NCBI GenBank assembly: GCA_030694465.1
Contig: JAUXYJ010000007.1
Span: 1 to 55,922 of the forward strand
Length of the DNA: 55,922 bases
Direction: 5' to 3'
From: Deltaproteobacteria bacterium
Lineage (GTDB): Bacteria; Myxococcota_A; Polyangia; Polyangiales; Ga0077539
Shown: in pieces, positions 43,757 through 51,768 of the stretch
Layout of the letters: each line of letters opens with the position of its first letter
Numbering within the stretch: the first letter of the stretch is position 1
Program-made: the position numbers and the translations under genes
Notes under the pieces: generated by a model
What the model saw: the letters and a program-made list of their open reading frames with translations, nothing else
Database searches by the model: none
What the model was told of the DNA's origin: nothing

Positions 43757-46120
43757 TCAGTACGCGTAGCAGTCGTTGGGACCGAGGGCGAGGCGTCGCA
43801 CGGTGTCTCCATCGTGCCCGCCGCAGTTGCCGGTGAAGCGGCCTCCCAGATGGTACCAATTGGTGTTGCAGCCCGACATGGTGAATGTCCCTGTGCTCAC
43901 GTAGCCGGTGCCGTCAAGGCTGCACATGCCCGAGCCTAGCTGCGGCTGTCCACCACCGTGGTTGCAACCGCTGACGAGTGTCCGCGCTGCATTGGCCGAG
44001 GCGACTGTGAGGTTCGCGCGGCTGCTCGACCACACCCACTCGCTCGTGGTGCAGGTCACTGGGGTCCACTGGGGGTTGCCTGCGCAGCGCGTCGAGATCA
44101 CGCACGCGCCTGCCACGCACGAGAGCCCCGCGCCGCACGCTACGCCGCAGCGGCCGCAGTTGGCGTTGGTGTTCTGTAGGTCGACTTCGCAGCCGTTGGC
44201 GGCGAGTCCGTCGCAGTCCGCAAAGCCTGCGTCGCAGACAAACGCGCACGACGACGCCGCACACACAGGGACAGCGTTGGCGCGCACAGGGCACACGGTC
44301 GCGCAGCCACCGCAGTTGCTTGGATCATTGCGCTGGTTGACACAGCTGCCCGAGCAGTTGGTGAGCCCAGCGCCACACGAAACGGTGCAGGCTCCCGACG
44401 AACAGACCTGGCCAGCCGCGCAAGTGACACCACAACCGCCGCAGTTTCTGACGTCACTGGCAGCGTCACGGCAGGTGCCCGAGCAGTTGATCTGGCCCGT
44501 GGGGCACGAGAGCACGCACGCTCCGGCCACACAGAGCTGTCCCGTGCCACATGCGGTCCCGCATGCGCCACAGTTGGCGCGGTCGGTCGACAGGTTGCTG
44601 CAGGTTCCCGAACACACGGTCTGCGTTGCAGGGCACGAGAGCGCACATGCACCGGCGACGCAGACTTGACCTGCGGCACATGCTGTACCGCACGCGCCAC
44701 AGTTGGCGCGGTCGGTCGCTAGGTTGCTGCAGGCGCCCGAACACACGGTCTGTGCTGCGGGACACGAGAGCGCACACGCACCGGCGACGCAGACTTGGCC
44801 TGCTGCACAGCTGGTTCCGCATGCGCCACAGTTGGCGCGGTCGGTCTGCGTGTCACGACAGGTGCCCGAGCACTCTGTGAGCGATGCGGGACACGAGAGC
44901 GCGCATACGCCGGCGGCGCAGACTTGGCCTGCTGCGCAGGTGTTGCCACAAGCGCCGCAGTTGCCACGGTCGGTCGACAGGTTGCTGCAGGTTCCCGAAC
45001 ACACGGTCTGCGTTGCAGGGCACGAGAGCGCACATGCACCGGCGACGCAGACTTGGCCTGCTGCACAGCTGGTTCCGCATGCGCCACAGTTGGCGCGGTC
45101 GGTCTGCGTGTCACGGCATGTGCCCGAGCACTGCGTGAGCGATGCGGGGCACGAGAGCGCACATACGCCAGCGGCGCAGACTTGGCCTGCTGCACAGGCT
45201 GTTCCGCACGCGCCACAGTTGGCGCGGTCGGTCTGCGTGTCGCGGCAGTCGGCACCACACATGGTCGAGCCGGGACGACATGAGACAACGCAAGCACCCG
45301 CGGCGCAGATCTCGCCCGATGCGCACACTGCTCCGCATGCGCCACAGTGGCTTCGGTCCGTCTGCGTGTCGCGGCACGAGCCTGCGCAGCTGGTCTGGCC
45401 CATCGCGCACGACAGTACGCACGCACCCATCGAGCACACTTCGCCCGATGCGCACACGGTGCCGCACGCGCCACAGTGAGCACGGTCGCTCTGTGTGTCA
45501 CGACACGAGCCCATACAGTCGGTCTGGCCCATCGAACAAGAGATCACACACGTGCCCATCGAGCAGACCTGACCCGACGCGCAGGCTGTTCCGCACGCGC
45601 CACAGTTGGTGCGGTCGCTCTGCGTGTCACGACACGAGCCCATACAGTCGGTCTGGCCCACGGCACAGCTCGTCACGCATGCGCCCATCGAGCACACTTG
45701 ACCGGCGCCACACGCCGTTCCACACGCACCACAGTTGCTGCGGTCGGTCTGCGTGTCACGACACGAGCCCATACAGTCGGTCTGGCCCATCACACAGGAC
45801 GTGACGCACGCGCCCATCGAGCACACTTGGCCAGCGCCACACGCTGTCCCGCATGAGCCACAGTTCGCGCGTTCGGTCTGCAAATCGACACAGCGTCCGT
45901 TGCAAAGACTCTCCGTCGATGAGCAGGGATTGGTGTCCAAGCTGACGTCGGCGCGGGCGTCCATGGACATGGCATCTGGCGCAGCGTCCATCGCGACGAT
46001 GTCAGACTGCGCGTCACCGCCGCCGACAATGGGCGACGAACATGCGGCCACGAGGCTCGCGGTGGCCCAAAGAACAATCGATGGGCGAGAGGTCGGGCGT
46101 TTGGGAACTTTAAATCTCAT
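43757..46120 (-). CDS. Cys-rich modular lipoprotein 1 (about 12 tandem 43-aa modules)
   Basis: A 787-aa lipoprotein; ATG 46120 has AGAAGGG upstream and the signal ends SLVAAC. After an Asp/Ala/Met-rich spacer come about twelve 43-residue modules of the form TDCxGSCRDTQTDRxNCGACGTxC then AxGQVCxxGxCxxSC, each with eight or so cysteines. Two diverged modules follow (FADCDGLAANGCEVDL). The C-terminal domain (about 690-787) begins RCAGNPQWTPVTC and ends GGHDGDTVRRLALGPNDCYAY, identical in layout to the next gene's product. Early modules use MGQTDCMGS and later ones PxxQTVCSGTC, which points to block expansion. It is likely an outer-membrane surface protein with many disulfides; binding function unknown. 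Confidence 0.86.
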   Translation of the reverse strand: MRFKVPKRPTSRPSIVLWATASLVAACSSPIVGGGDAQSDIVAMDAAPDAMSMDARADVSLDTNPCSSTESLCNGRCVDLQTERANCGSCGTACGAGQVCSMGACVTSCVMGQTDCMGSCRDTQTDRSNCGACGTACGAGQVCSMGACVTSCAVGQTDCMGSCRDTQSDRTNCGACGTACASGQVCSMGTCVISCSMGQTDCMGSCRDTQSDRAHCGACGTVCASGEVCSMGACVLSCAMGQTSCAGSCRDTQTDRSHCGACGAVCASGEICAAGACVVSCRPGSTMCGADCRDTQTDRANCGACGTACAAGQVCAAGVCALSCPASLTQCSGTCRDTQTDRANCGACGTSCAAGQVCVAGACALSCPATQTVCSGTCSNLSTDRGNCGACGNTCAAGQVCAAGVCALSCPASLTECSGTCRDTQTDRANCGACGTSCAAGQVCVAGACALSCPAAQTVCSGACSNLATDRANCGACGTACAAGQVCVAGACALSCPATQTVCSGTCSNLSTDRANCGACGTACGTGQLCVAGACVLSCPTGQINCSGTCRDAASDVRNCGGCGVTCAAGQVCSSGACTVSCGAGLTNCSGSCVNQRNDPSNCGGCATVCPVRANAVPVCAASSCAFVCDAGFADCDGLAANGCEVDLQNTNANCGRCGVACGAGLSCVAGACVISTRCAGNPQWTPVTCTTSEWVWSSSRANLTVASANAARTLVSGCNHGGGQPQLGSGMCSLDGTGYVSTGTFTMSGCNTNWYHLGGRFTGNCGGHDGDTVRRLALGPNDCYAY

Positions 46121-46435
46121 GCCCTTCTTTATGCGCTCGCCGAGAGCAATGCTGGAGATTATTCGACCGTGTCAGAGTGCTGACACAGCGCGCCGATTCG
46201 CGATCAGCTGGAAGAAGACAGCCGAAACTACGATGGGCTGTGCACACTCGATGCAAAACTCAACAGCCGCTGCGACCCCTGGAGCCACGGAATATTAGGG
46301 CAACCATCTGGTCACCAAACCCGCGGTGGCACCGTGATCAACCGCATGCTCATCCGCGAGGGAGAGATCGCGATCGAATCTGCAAATTCACAGGCGAATC
46401 TCACCCCTCCGCACACGCTCGGTTGCCACTAACGC
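46121..46435. other. Gap between Cys-rich paralogues, contains duplicated cytochrome tail
   Basis: Holds the promoter and ribosome site of Cys-rich gene 1 (minus strand) and the second copy of the cytochrome tail (46338-46398). There is no intact gene. The cytochrome part is only the final codons, without a start. Confidence 0.6.
46338..46398 (+). repeat. Direct repeat C2: stranded copy of the cytochrome 3' tail
   Basis: Forty bases identical to 43653-43692, then near-identity through the CTGCAAATTCACAG motif (46380-46393). It ends 38 bases before the stop of Cys-rich gene 2, matching the 44-base spacing at copy C1. Confidence 0.92.
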
Positions 46436-48010
46436 TCAGTACGCGTAGCAGTCGTTAGGACCCATCGCGAGCCTGCGCACAACGTCGCCATCGTGCCCGC
46501 CACAGTTGCCCGTGAACGAGCCGCCCAAGTGGAGCCAGCTGGCGTCGCAGCCGCTCATGATCAGAGTCCCAGTGCTCACATAGCCCGTGCCATCAAGGCT
46601 GCACATCCCTGATCCAAGCTGGGGCTGACCAGGCCCATGGGTGCATCCGCTTCGCAGCGTTCGTGCAGCGTTGGCTGAAGCCACGGTGTTGTTGGCGCGG
46701 CTGGTCGACCACACCCAGTCGCTCGTGGTGCAGGTCACGGGCGTCCACTGCGGGTTGCCCGCGCAGCGCGTCGAGCTCGCGCACGCGCCTGCCATGCACG
46801 AGAGCCCCGCGCCGCACACCACACCGCAGCGGCCGCAGTGAGTTGCGGTGGTCTGCAGGTTGACCTCACATCCGTTGGACGCGACGCCATCGCAGTCGGC
46901 GAAGCCCGCATTGCACACAAACGCGCATGCTGAGGCGGCACACACGGGGACAGCGTTGGCGCGCGCAGGGCACACCATCCCGCAGCCTGCACAGTTCGCT
47001 GGATCATTGCGCGTGTTGACGCAGGTGCCTGAGCAGCTGGTGAGACCGGTGCCGCACGACGAGGCGCACACACCCGCAACACACACCTGGCTCGCGCCAC
47101 ACGCGGTGCCACACGCGCCACAGTGGGCACGGTCGGTCTGCGTGTCACGGCAGGTCCCCGAGCACTGGGTGAACGAAGGGGGACACGAGAGGGCACACGC
47201 ACCGGCGGTGCAGACTTGGCCTGCCAAACAGGCCGTTCCGCAGGCACCACAGTTGGCACGATCGTTCTGCGTGTCGCGGCACTCGCCAGCGCACATCGTC
47301 GAGCCCGGCCGACATGAGACAACGCAGCTTCCCGCGGTGCAGATCTCTCCAGCACCGCACGCGGTGCCGCACGCGCCACAGTGCGCGCGGTCGGTCTGGG
47401 TGTCACGACACGAGCCCATGCAGTCGGTCTGGCCCATGCCGCACGAGGTCACGCATGCACCCATCGAGCACACCTGGCCCGAAGAGCAAATGTTGCCGCA
47501 CGCGCCACAGTTTGCGCGATCGCTCTGTGTGTCACGGCACGAACCCAAGCAATTGGTCTGGTTTACCGCACACGAAACCACGCACGTACCCATCGAGCAC
47601 ACTTGCCCCGAGACACAAGTCGTACCGCACGCGCCACAGTTTGCGCGGTCAGACTGCGTGTCACGACACGAGCCCATGCAGTCGGTCTGGCCCATGCCGC
47701 ACGAGGTCACGCACGCGCCCATCGAGCACACTTGGCCAGCACTACACGCAGTCCCGCACGTGCCACAGTGAGCGCGTTCGGTCTGCAAATCGACACAGCG
47801 TCCGCTGCAGAACGTCTCGGCGGACGAACAGGGGTTGGTGTCGACGGTCACGTCTGACGCGTCCTCGGTGCTCAACGTGTCCATCGCCACGTCCCGCGCG
47901 CTCACGTCGGGCGACGCGTCGCTGCCCACCAGCGGTGCAGCACAAGCGCCGAAGAGCGAAGCACTCGCCCAGAGCGCCATCAGAGACAAGAGAGTTAGTC
48001 TGGAATTCAT
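46436..48010 (-). CDS. Cys-rich modular lipoprotein 2 (about 6 tandem 43-aa modules)
   Basis: A 524-aa paralogue of the gene product encoded at 43757-46120. ATG 48010 gives the lipoprotein signal MALWASASLFGAC; longer readings lack one. The spacer is Asp-rich (DVSARDVAMDTL). It has about six canonical modules (GQTDCMGSCRDTQSDRANCG) and two diverged ones (FADCDGVASNGCEVNL). It ends in the same C-terminal domain, RCAGNPQWTPVTC...GGHDGDVVRRLAMGPNDCYAY. The shorter array and near-identical ends show that it shares a tandem-duplication origin with its neighbour, and that module number then changed. Function unknown; probably surface exposed. Confidence 0.86.
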   Translation of the reverse strand: MNSRLTLLSLMALWASASLFGACAAPLVGSDASPDVSARDVAMDTLSTEDASDVTVDTNPCSSAETFCSGRCVDLQTERAHCGTCGTACSAGQVCSMGACVTSCGMGQTDCMGSCRDTQSDRANCGACGTTCVSGQVCSMGTCVVSCAVNQTNCLGSCRDTQSDRANCGACGNICSSGQVCSMGACVTSCGMGQTDCMGSCRDTQTDRAHCGACGTACGAGEICTAGSCVVSCRPGSTMCAGECRDTQNDRANCGACGTACLAGQVCTAGACALSCPPSFTQCSGTCRDTQTDRAHCGACGTACGASQVCVAGVCASSCGTGLTSCSGTCVNTRNDPANCAGCGMVCPARANAVPVCAASACAFVCNAGFADCDGVASNGCEVNLQTTATHCGRCGVVCGAGLSCMAGACASSTRCAGNPQWTPVTCTTSDWVWSTSRANNTVASANAARTLRSGCTHGPGQPQLGSGMCSLDGTGYVSTGTLIMSGCDASWLHLGGSFTGNCGGHDGDVVRRLAMGPNDCYAY

Positions 48011-48421
48011 CCCGTCAACATGCCCTAGTCTTGTTGGCTTACACAAGGCAACAGTGGCCCGCAGGCTCACGATCGCCGCGCTGCACGGCTTGAGCGAAAA
48101 CGGTCCAATTGCAGGCAGACTGGGCACTCTGGGTCTTAACGCTCGCGCCCGGGGCAGAGGCACGACGGGACGCGCTGTCATCCGAAGCGCAAGTGCGAAT
48201 TCCGCACGGGCCGCGCGTGCCGAATCCGCAGGGAGCGCCCGCCATGGGCTGCATTGGGCTCGCAAAGCCGGCCAATTGGGTCTTGGTACGACACGTGCTT
48301 GGCGTGGTGTCACTGCCTGGCCCTGAGCGTCCAGGGGCACAACCGCTACGGACCGTGCGCCTCGAAAGCGTTGTTTCTCTGTCATTTTGCAGACGTTTCT
48401 GTCCAGATCTAGGGAGCACCG
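48011..48421. other. Divergent intergenic region upstream of the two-component genes
   Basis: About 410 bases with no gene, between Cys-rich gene 2 (minus) and the histidine kinase (plus). It contains the sigma-54-type promoter candidate at 48283-48299. Confidence 0.55.
48283..48299 (+). promoter_or_regulatory. Sigma-54 (-24/-12) promoter candidate for the kinase-regulator operon
   Basis: TTGGTACGACACGTGCT fits the consensus YTGGCACGrNNNTTGCW with two mismatches. It keeps the invariant GG (48285-48286) and GC (48297-48298) at the required spacing. It lies about 120 bases before the kinase start, leaving room for an upstream activator site. Because the operon encodes a sigma-54 activator, autoregulation is likely (inference). 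Confidence 0.5.
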
Positions 48422-49729
48422 TTGACACCGATCGATCCCCACAGAGACTCACCGCGGGCGGCATCCCAGCGGACCCGATGGGCGCTGTTGCTCGTCGCGC
48501 TGGTCGCGTCGATCGCGTTTGTGGGTTCGTCGTGGGCGCAGCGCGCGCGGGCAGCTTCGCTCACCGAGACCTTCGCCCTGGCGCTCGTCGAGCGGGTCGC
48601 GCAAGACCTCCGGCCACCGCCAGGTGAGCTGCCTGGCCCGCCGTCGCAAGCGCAGCTCGACCAGACGCTCGCAAGGTTTTCGAGTGACGGATTGCAGGCG
48701 ATTGTGATTGTCACGGGCGCCGGCGAGGTCCTCGCGTCCGCAGGGTCTCGCAGCCACTTACCCATCGCCCAGAGCGAGCTTCGTCCCCACGCCCCCGCGC
48801 GCATCCTGGGGGGCCTCGTGCGCCTCGCGCTCCCCAAACCCCCACCCCACCGCTCCCATGGGCCAGAGGGCCGTGGCCCGCCTCCAGAGGGCCGTGGTCC
48901 GCCGATGGATCTTCATCGCCCAACGGTGTTCATCGAGATCGAGTCGACGCTCGCTCGGGTGGTCCTGCGCGAGGCCGACCGCTCGCTGGCGATCTCGCTC
49001 GTGTGCTCGGCTGTGTTGCTGGCGTTTGCGCTCTGGTCTGCCCGCGCTTCAAGCGCACTTGAGCAGGCAGAAGCCCAGCAAACCCAGCGCGAACGGCTCG
49101 CGGTGATGGGCTCGATGTCTGCCGTCATTGCCCACGAGCTGCGCAACCCGCTGGCGGCTCTTAAGGGACAGTCACAGCTCTTGCTCGAGTCTCTGCGTGA
49201 GGGCGACCCAGCGCACGACCGCGCGCTGCGTGTGATGCGCTCGGCGACACGACTCGAGCGGCTGTCCAACGCGTTGCTAGCGTTTGTACGTGAGGTTCCG
49301 CCTGCAAATGAGCCCGTGGATCTCGTCGAACTCTGTGACGAGCTCTCGATCGAGCACGATGGCAAGGTGCTGATGGAGAGCCCCGAGACGCTCTGGGTCC
49401 GGGGCGACCGCGCCCAGCTCCACATGGCCCTTCGCAACATCATCGACAACGCCTTGCGAGCCAAGAGCCCCACGGTCGAGCTTCGCTTGCAGACCCGCGG
49501 TGACCGCGTCGAGCTGCGGATCGAAGACCGCGGCGAGGGAGTGCCTGACGACGTCTTGCCAAAGATTTTTCAAGCGTTTTACACAACCCGCAGTACCGGC
49601 GTGGGCCTCGGGCTCGCCATCGTGGCGCGCATCGTCGCGCAGCACCATGGCGCCGTGACAGCGAAACACCGCGAAGGCGGCGGGCTCTCGATCACGGTTG
49701 AATTGCCCCTGCTCGCGCACCCGGCATAA
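48422..49729 (+). CDS. Sensor histidine kinase (NtrB-like, two membrane segments)
   Basis: A 435-aa kinase starting at TTG 48422 with AGGGAG 5 bases upstream. The first membrane helix (ALLLVALVASIAFVGSSWA) and second (ISLVCSAVLLAFALWSA, about 185-202) enclose a periplasmic sensor domain of ~145 residues. That domain contains an odd Pro/Gly-rich stretch with a repeated PEGRGPP. The cytoplasmic part has the HisKA H-box VIAHELRNPLAALKG (phospho-His at about 238), N-box RNIIDNALRA, G1 EDRGEGVP and G2 STGVGLGLAIV. It would autophosphorylate and pass phosphate to the regulator encoded by the next gene, which starts about 40 bases downstream. Confidence 0.92.
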   Translation: MTPIDPHRDSPRAASQRTRWALLLVALVASIAFVGSSWAQRARAASLTETFALALVERVAQDLRPPPGELPGPPSQAQLDQTLARFSSDGLQAIVIVTGAGEVLASAGSRSHLPIAQSELRPHAPARILGGLVRLALPKPPPHRSHGPEGRGPPPEGRGPPMDLHRPTVFIEIESTLARVVLREADRSLAISLVCSAVLLAFALWSARASSALEQAEAQQTQRERLAVMGSMSAVIAHELRNPLAALKGQSQLLLESLREGDPAHDRALRVMRSATRLERLSNALLAFVREVPPANEPVDLVELCDELSIEHDGKVLMESPETLWVRGDRAQLHMALRNIIDNALRAKSPTVELRLQTRGDRVELRIEDRGEGVPDDVLPKIFQAFYTTRSTGVGLGLAIVARIVAQHHGAVTAKHREGGGLSITVELPLLAHPA

Positions 49730-49769
49730 AGCGCATTGCAGGTTCGCTCGCTCACTCGGGGATCGACAA

Positions 49770-51137
49770 GTGACATGCGCTGCTCGCATGCTCGCGTTTG
49801 TGCATCGCGTACTCGTCGTCGACGATGACGAAGACGTGCGGGACTTTCTGGTCGCCGCGCTCTCGTCCGAGTTTGTGGTCTTTGAGGCTGGGCACGTAAA
49901 GCAAGCCATCGAGCTCTTGCGCAGAGAGCGAGTGGACGTGGTGCTCACGGACCTGCGAATGCCCGGCGAGGGTGGCGAAGCGCTCTTGCGCACGCTCGCG
50001 ACACAGTTCGCGCACATCGCGCCGGTGGTGCTCACTGCACACGGCTCGGTCGCGACGGCGGTCGAAGCGATGAAGCTCGGCGCTGTAGAATTTCTCGAGA
50101 AGCCCGTCGAGAGCCCGCACGCGTTGCGCACGGTGATTGAGCGTGTTGCACAGCAAAATCGCAGAAAAATCGCGCATACAAGCGACGCAACGCCCTCGAC
50201 GCAGCTGAGCTGGTCCTCGCCCAGCATGCGCGCGTGCGAAGACACCCTTCGCCGCGTCGCGGGGACACAAAGCACGCTCTTGCTCTTGGGCGAGAGTGGC
50301 GTAGGCAAAGAAGAAGCCGCCCGCGCGGTCCACCAATGGAGCACGCGAAGCGCAGGCCCATTCGTCGCGATCAACTGCGCATCGCTGTCAGAGTCACTCT
50401 TAGAGAGCGAGCTCTTTGGGCACGAACGCGGTGCTTTTACTGGGGCAAACGCACAGCGCGCTGGGCGCATTGAGGGCGCCAAGGGCGGCACGTTCTTGCT
50501 TGACGAAATCGGCGAGCTCAAGCCCGAGCTCCAAGCTCGGTTGCTCCGCGTGATCCAGACCCGGACCTTCACTCGCGTCGGCGGAAACACCGAGCTCGCA
50601 GCCGACGTGCGCTGGATCGCCGCGACCCATCGCAGCCTCTCCGACGACGTGCAGTCGGGGAGATTTCGCGAGGACCTCTATCACCGACTCGCGGTGTTTC
50701 CGGTGCGCATCCCGCCGCTGCGTGAGCGACGAGAAGATATCGTTCCGTTGGCAAATTTGCTGCTCGATCGCGCCGCGAAGCTCCTCGGACGTGCGGGGCT
50801 CTCGCTCGACGCAGACGCCCCCGCGCAGCTCATGGCTCACCGCTGGCCGGGCAACGTCCGCGAGCTGGCCAATGTCCTCGAGCGCGCAGTGATCCTCGCC
50901 GACGGCCCCGTGGTCTCTGTCCAGAGCGCGCTCTCGCTCGGCACCGAACCCACAGCGCTCTCCCACGCGCCCGTGTCGCCCCGCGCGCCCGCCGAGCCCG
51001 TCTCAATGGCCAACGCCGAGCGCGACGCCATTGTCGCTGCCCTCGCGCACACCGAAGGCAACCGTCGGCGCGCGGCCCAACACCTCGGGATCGGTCTCCG
51101 CACGCTCTACGAGAAGCTCAAACGCTACGACCTCTAA
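49770..51137 (+). CDS. NtrC-family sigma-54-dependent response regulator
   Basis: A 455-aa activator. GTG 49770 has GGGG upstream; ATG 49788 is an alternative. The receiver domain starts VLVVDDDEDVRDF, with phospho-acceptor Asp61 in VVLTDLRMPG. The AAA+ domain has Walker A GESGVGKEE, the sigma-54-contact loop GAFTGA (about 221-226), Walker B GGTFLLDEIGEL, and the R-finger region FREDLYHRL. The C-terminal Fis-type HTH reads RRRAAQHLGIGLRTLYEKLKRY. All sigma-54 activator hallmarks are intact. It follows its kinase gene in the same operon and, from the promoter candidate upstream, probably activates its own transcription. Regulated targets are unknown. Confidence 0.95.
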   Translation: MTCAARMLAFVHRVLVVDDDEDVRDFLVAALSSEFVVFEAGHVKQAIELLRRERVDVVLTDLRMPGEGGEALLRTLATQFAHIAPVVLTAHGSVATAVEAMKLGAVEFLEKPVESPHALRTVIERVAQQNRRKIAHTSDATPSTQLSWSSPSMRACEDTLRRVAGTQSTLLLLGESGVGKEEAARAVHQWSTRSAGPFVAINCASLSESLLESELFGHERGAFTGANAQRAGRIEGAKGGTFLLDEIGELKPELQARLLRVIQTRTFTRVGGNTELAADVRWIAATHRSLSDDVQSGRFREDLYHRLAVFPVRIPPLRERREDIVPLANLLLDRAAKLLGRAGLSLDADAPAQLMAHRWPGNVRELANVLERAVILADGPVVSVQSALSLGTEPTALSHAPVSPRAPAEPVSMANAERDAIVAALAHTEGNRRRAAQHLGIGLRTLYEKLKRYDL

Positions 51138-51144
51138 CGAGGGC

Positions 51145-51720
51145 TCAGCGGCACACGATAGGCCGGCAGGCCGCGGTGGGACCGGTCGCGAAGCACACCT
51201 CGCCGCGCACACACGCGGGTCCGCTGCCACAGCGGCAAGAGCTTGGATTCATTGGGTTTTCGCAGCGGTCTGCGCGTGCACATCCGCTCGTAGCGCCGCT
51301 GATGCACACCGCGTTGGCGTTGGGATTGCCACCTGCGTTCTGCATCGCCCACGCAGTGCACGCTTGCATCCCGCGGCCGTCGCACTGGCCGCTCGGCATC
51401 ATCGTTTCAAACGCAGCCGGATCACACGCTCGCTCGTTCACCACGTCGCGCGTCGCGCTGTCCGCAGGGGGCGGCTGCTCGCTGTTGACCACATCGGTCG
51501 CACCCGCTTCTGCGCCCACCGCCGAATCCATCGTGCTCGCGCCATCCAGGTCTACGACGGCGACGTCGCCGGATGCAGCATCCAGCGCGACCTGTGCATC
51601 CTGTGCGCCGTCACTTGTTGCGCTGTCTCGCACGGCGCTGTCGTCGGTTACAACCGGCGGAGGGCTGCAGTGCGAAGTTGCAAATGCCAGGACCAATCCA
51701 AGAAAATGTGAGCTCTTCAT
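51145..51720 (-). CDS. Small Cys-rich lipoprotein, function unknown
   Basis: A 191-aa lipoprotein (signal LVLAFATSHC) with a long Asp/Ala-rich spacer (about 20-95). A Cys-rich C-terminal domain follows (CDGRGMQACTAWAMQNAGG; CRCGSGPACVRGEVCFATG). The cysteine pattern differs from the 43-aa modules of the two large Cys-rich proteins. It converges on the response regulator gene, 7 bases apart. The spacer includes ACGGCGACGTCGCCGG (51557-51572, 15/16 to the palindrome) read as SGDVAV; this may be chance. Confidence 0.68.
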   Translation of the reverse strand: MKSSHFLGLVLAFATSHCSPPPVVTDDSAVRDSATSDGAQDAQVALDAASGDVAVVDLDGASTMDSAVGAEAGATDVVNSEQPPPADSATRDVVNERACDPAAFETMMPSGQCDGRGMQACTAWAMQNAGGNPNANAVCISGATSGCARADRCENPMNPSSCRCGSGPACVRGEVCFATGPTAACRPIVCR

Positions 51721-51768
51721 GACTACAAAGTGTAGCCATTGGCGACGACCAAGACGAGCCCATTCGCG

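Noticed and set aside
44703..45479. Long plus-strand readings across the Cys-rich genes (HAPATQTWPAAQ repeats)
   Set aside because: They are antisense shadows of the 43-residue modules, and their regular repeats come only from the real genes.
43757..47830. CRISPR-like array because of regular ~129-bp repeats
   Set aside because: The repeats are coding, degenerate at third positions and without spacers; they are protein modules.
51557..51572. 15/16 match to the palindrome in a small lipoprotein gene
   Set aside because: It lies in the Asp/Ala-rich spacer, where GAC, GTC and GCC codons are common; a chance origin is as likely as an insertion.
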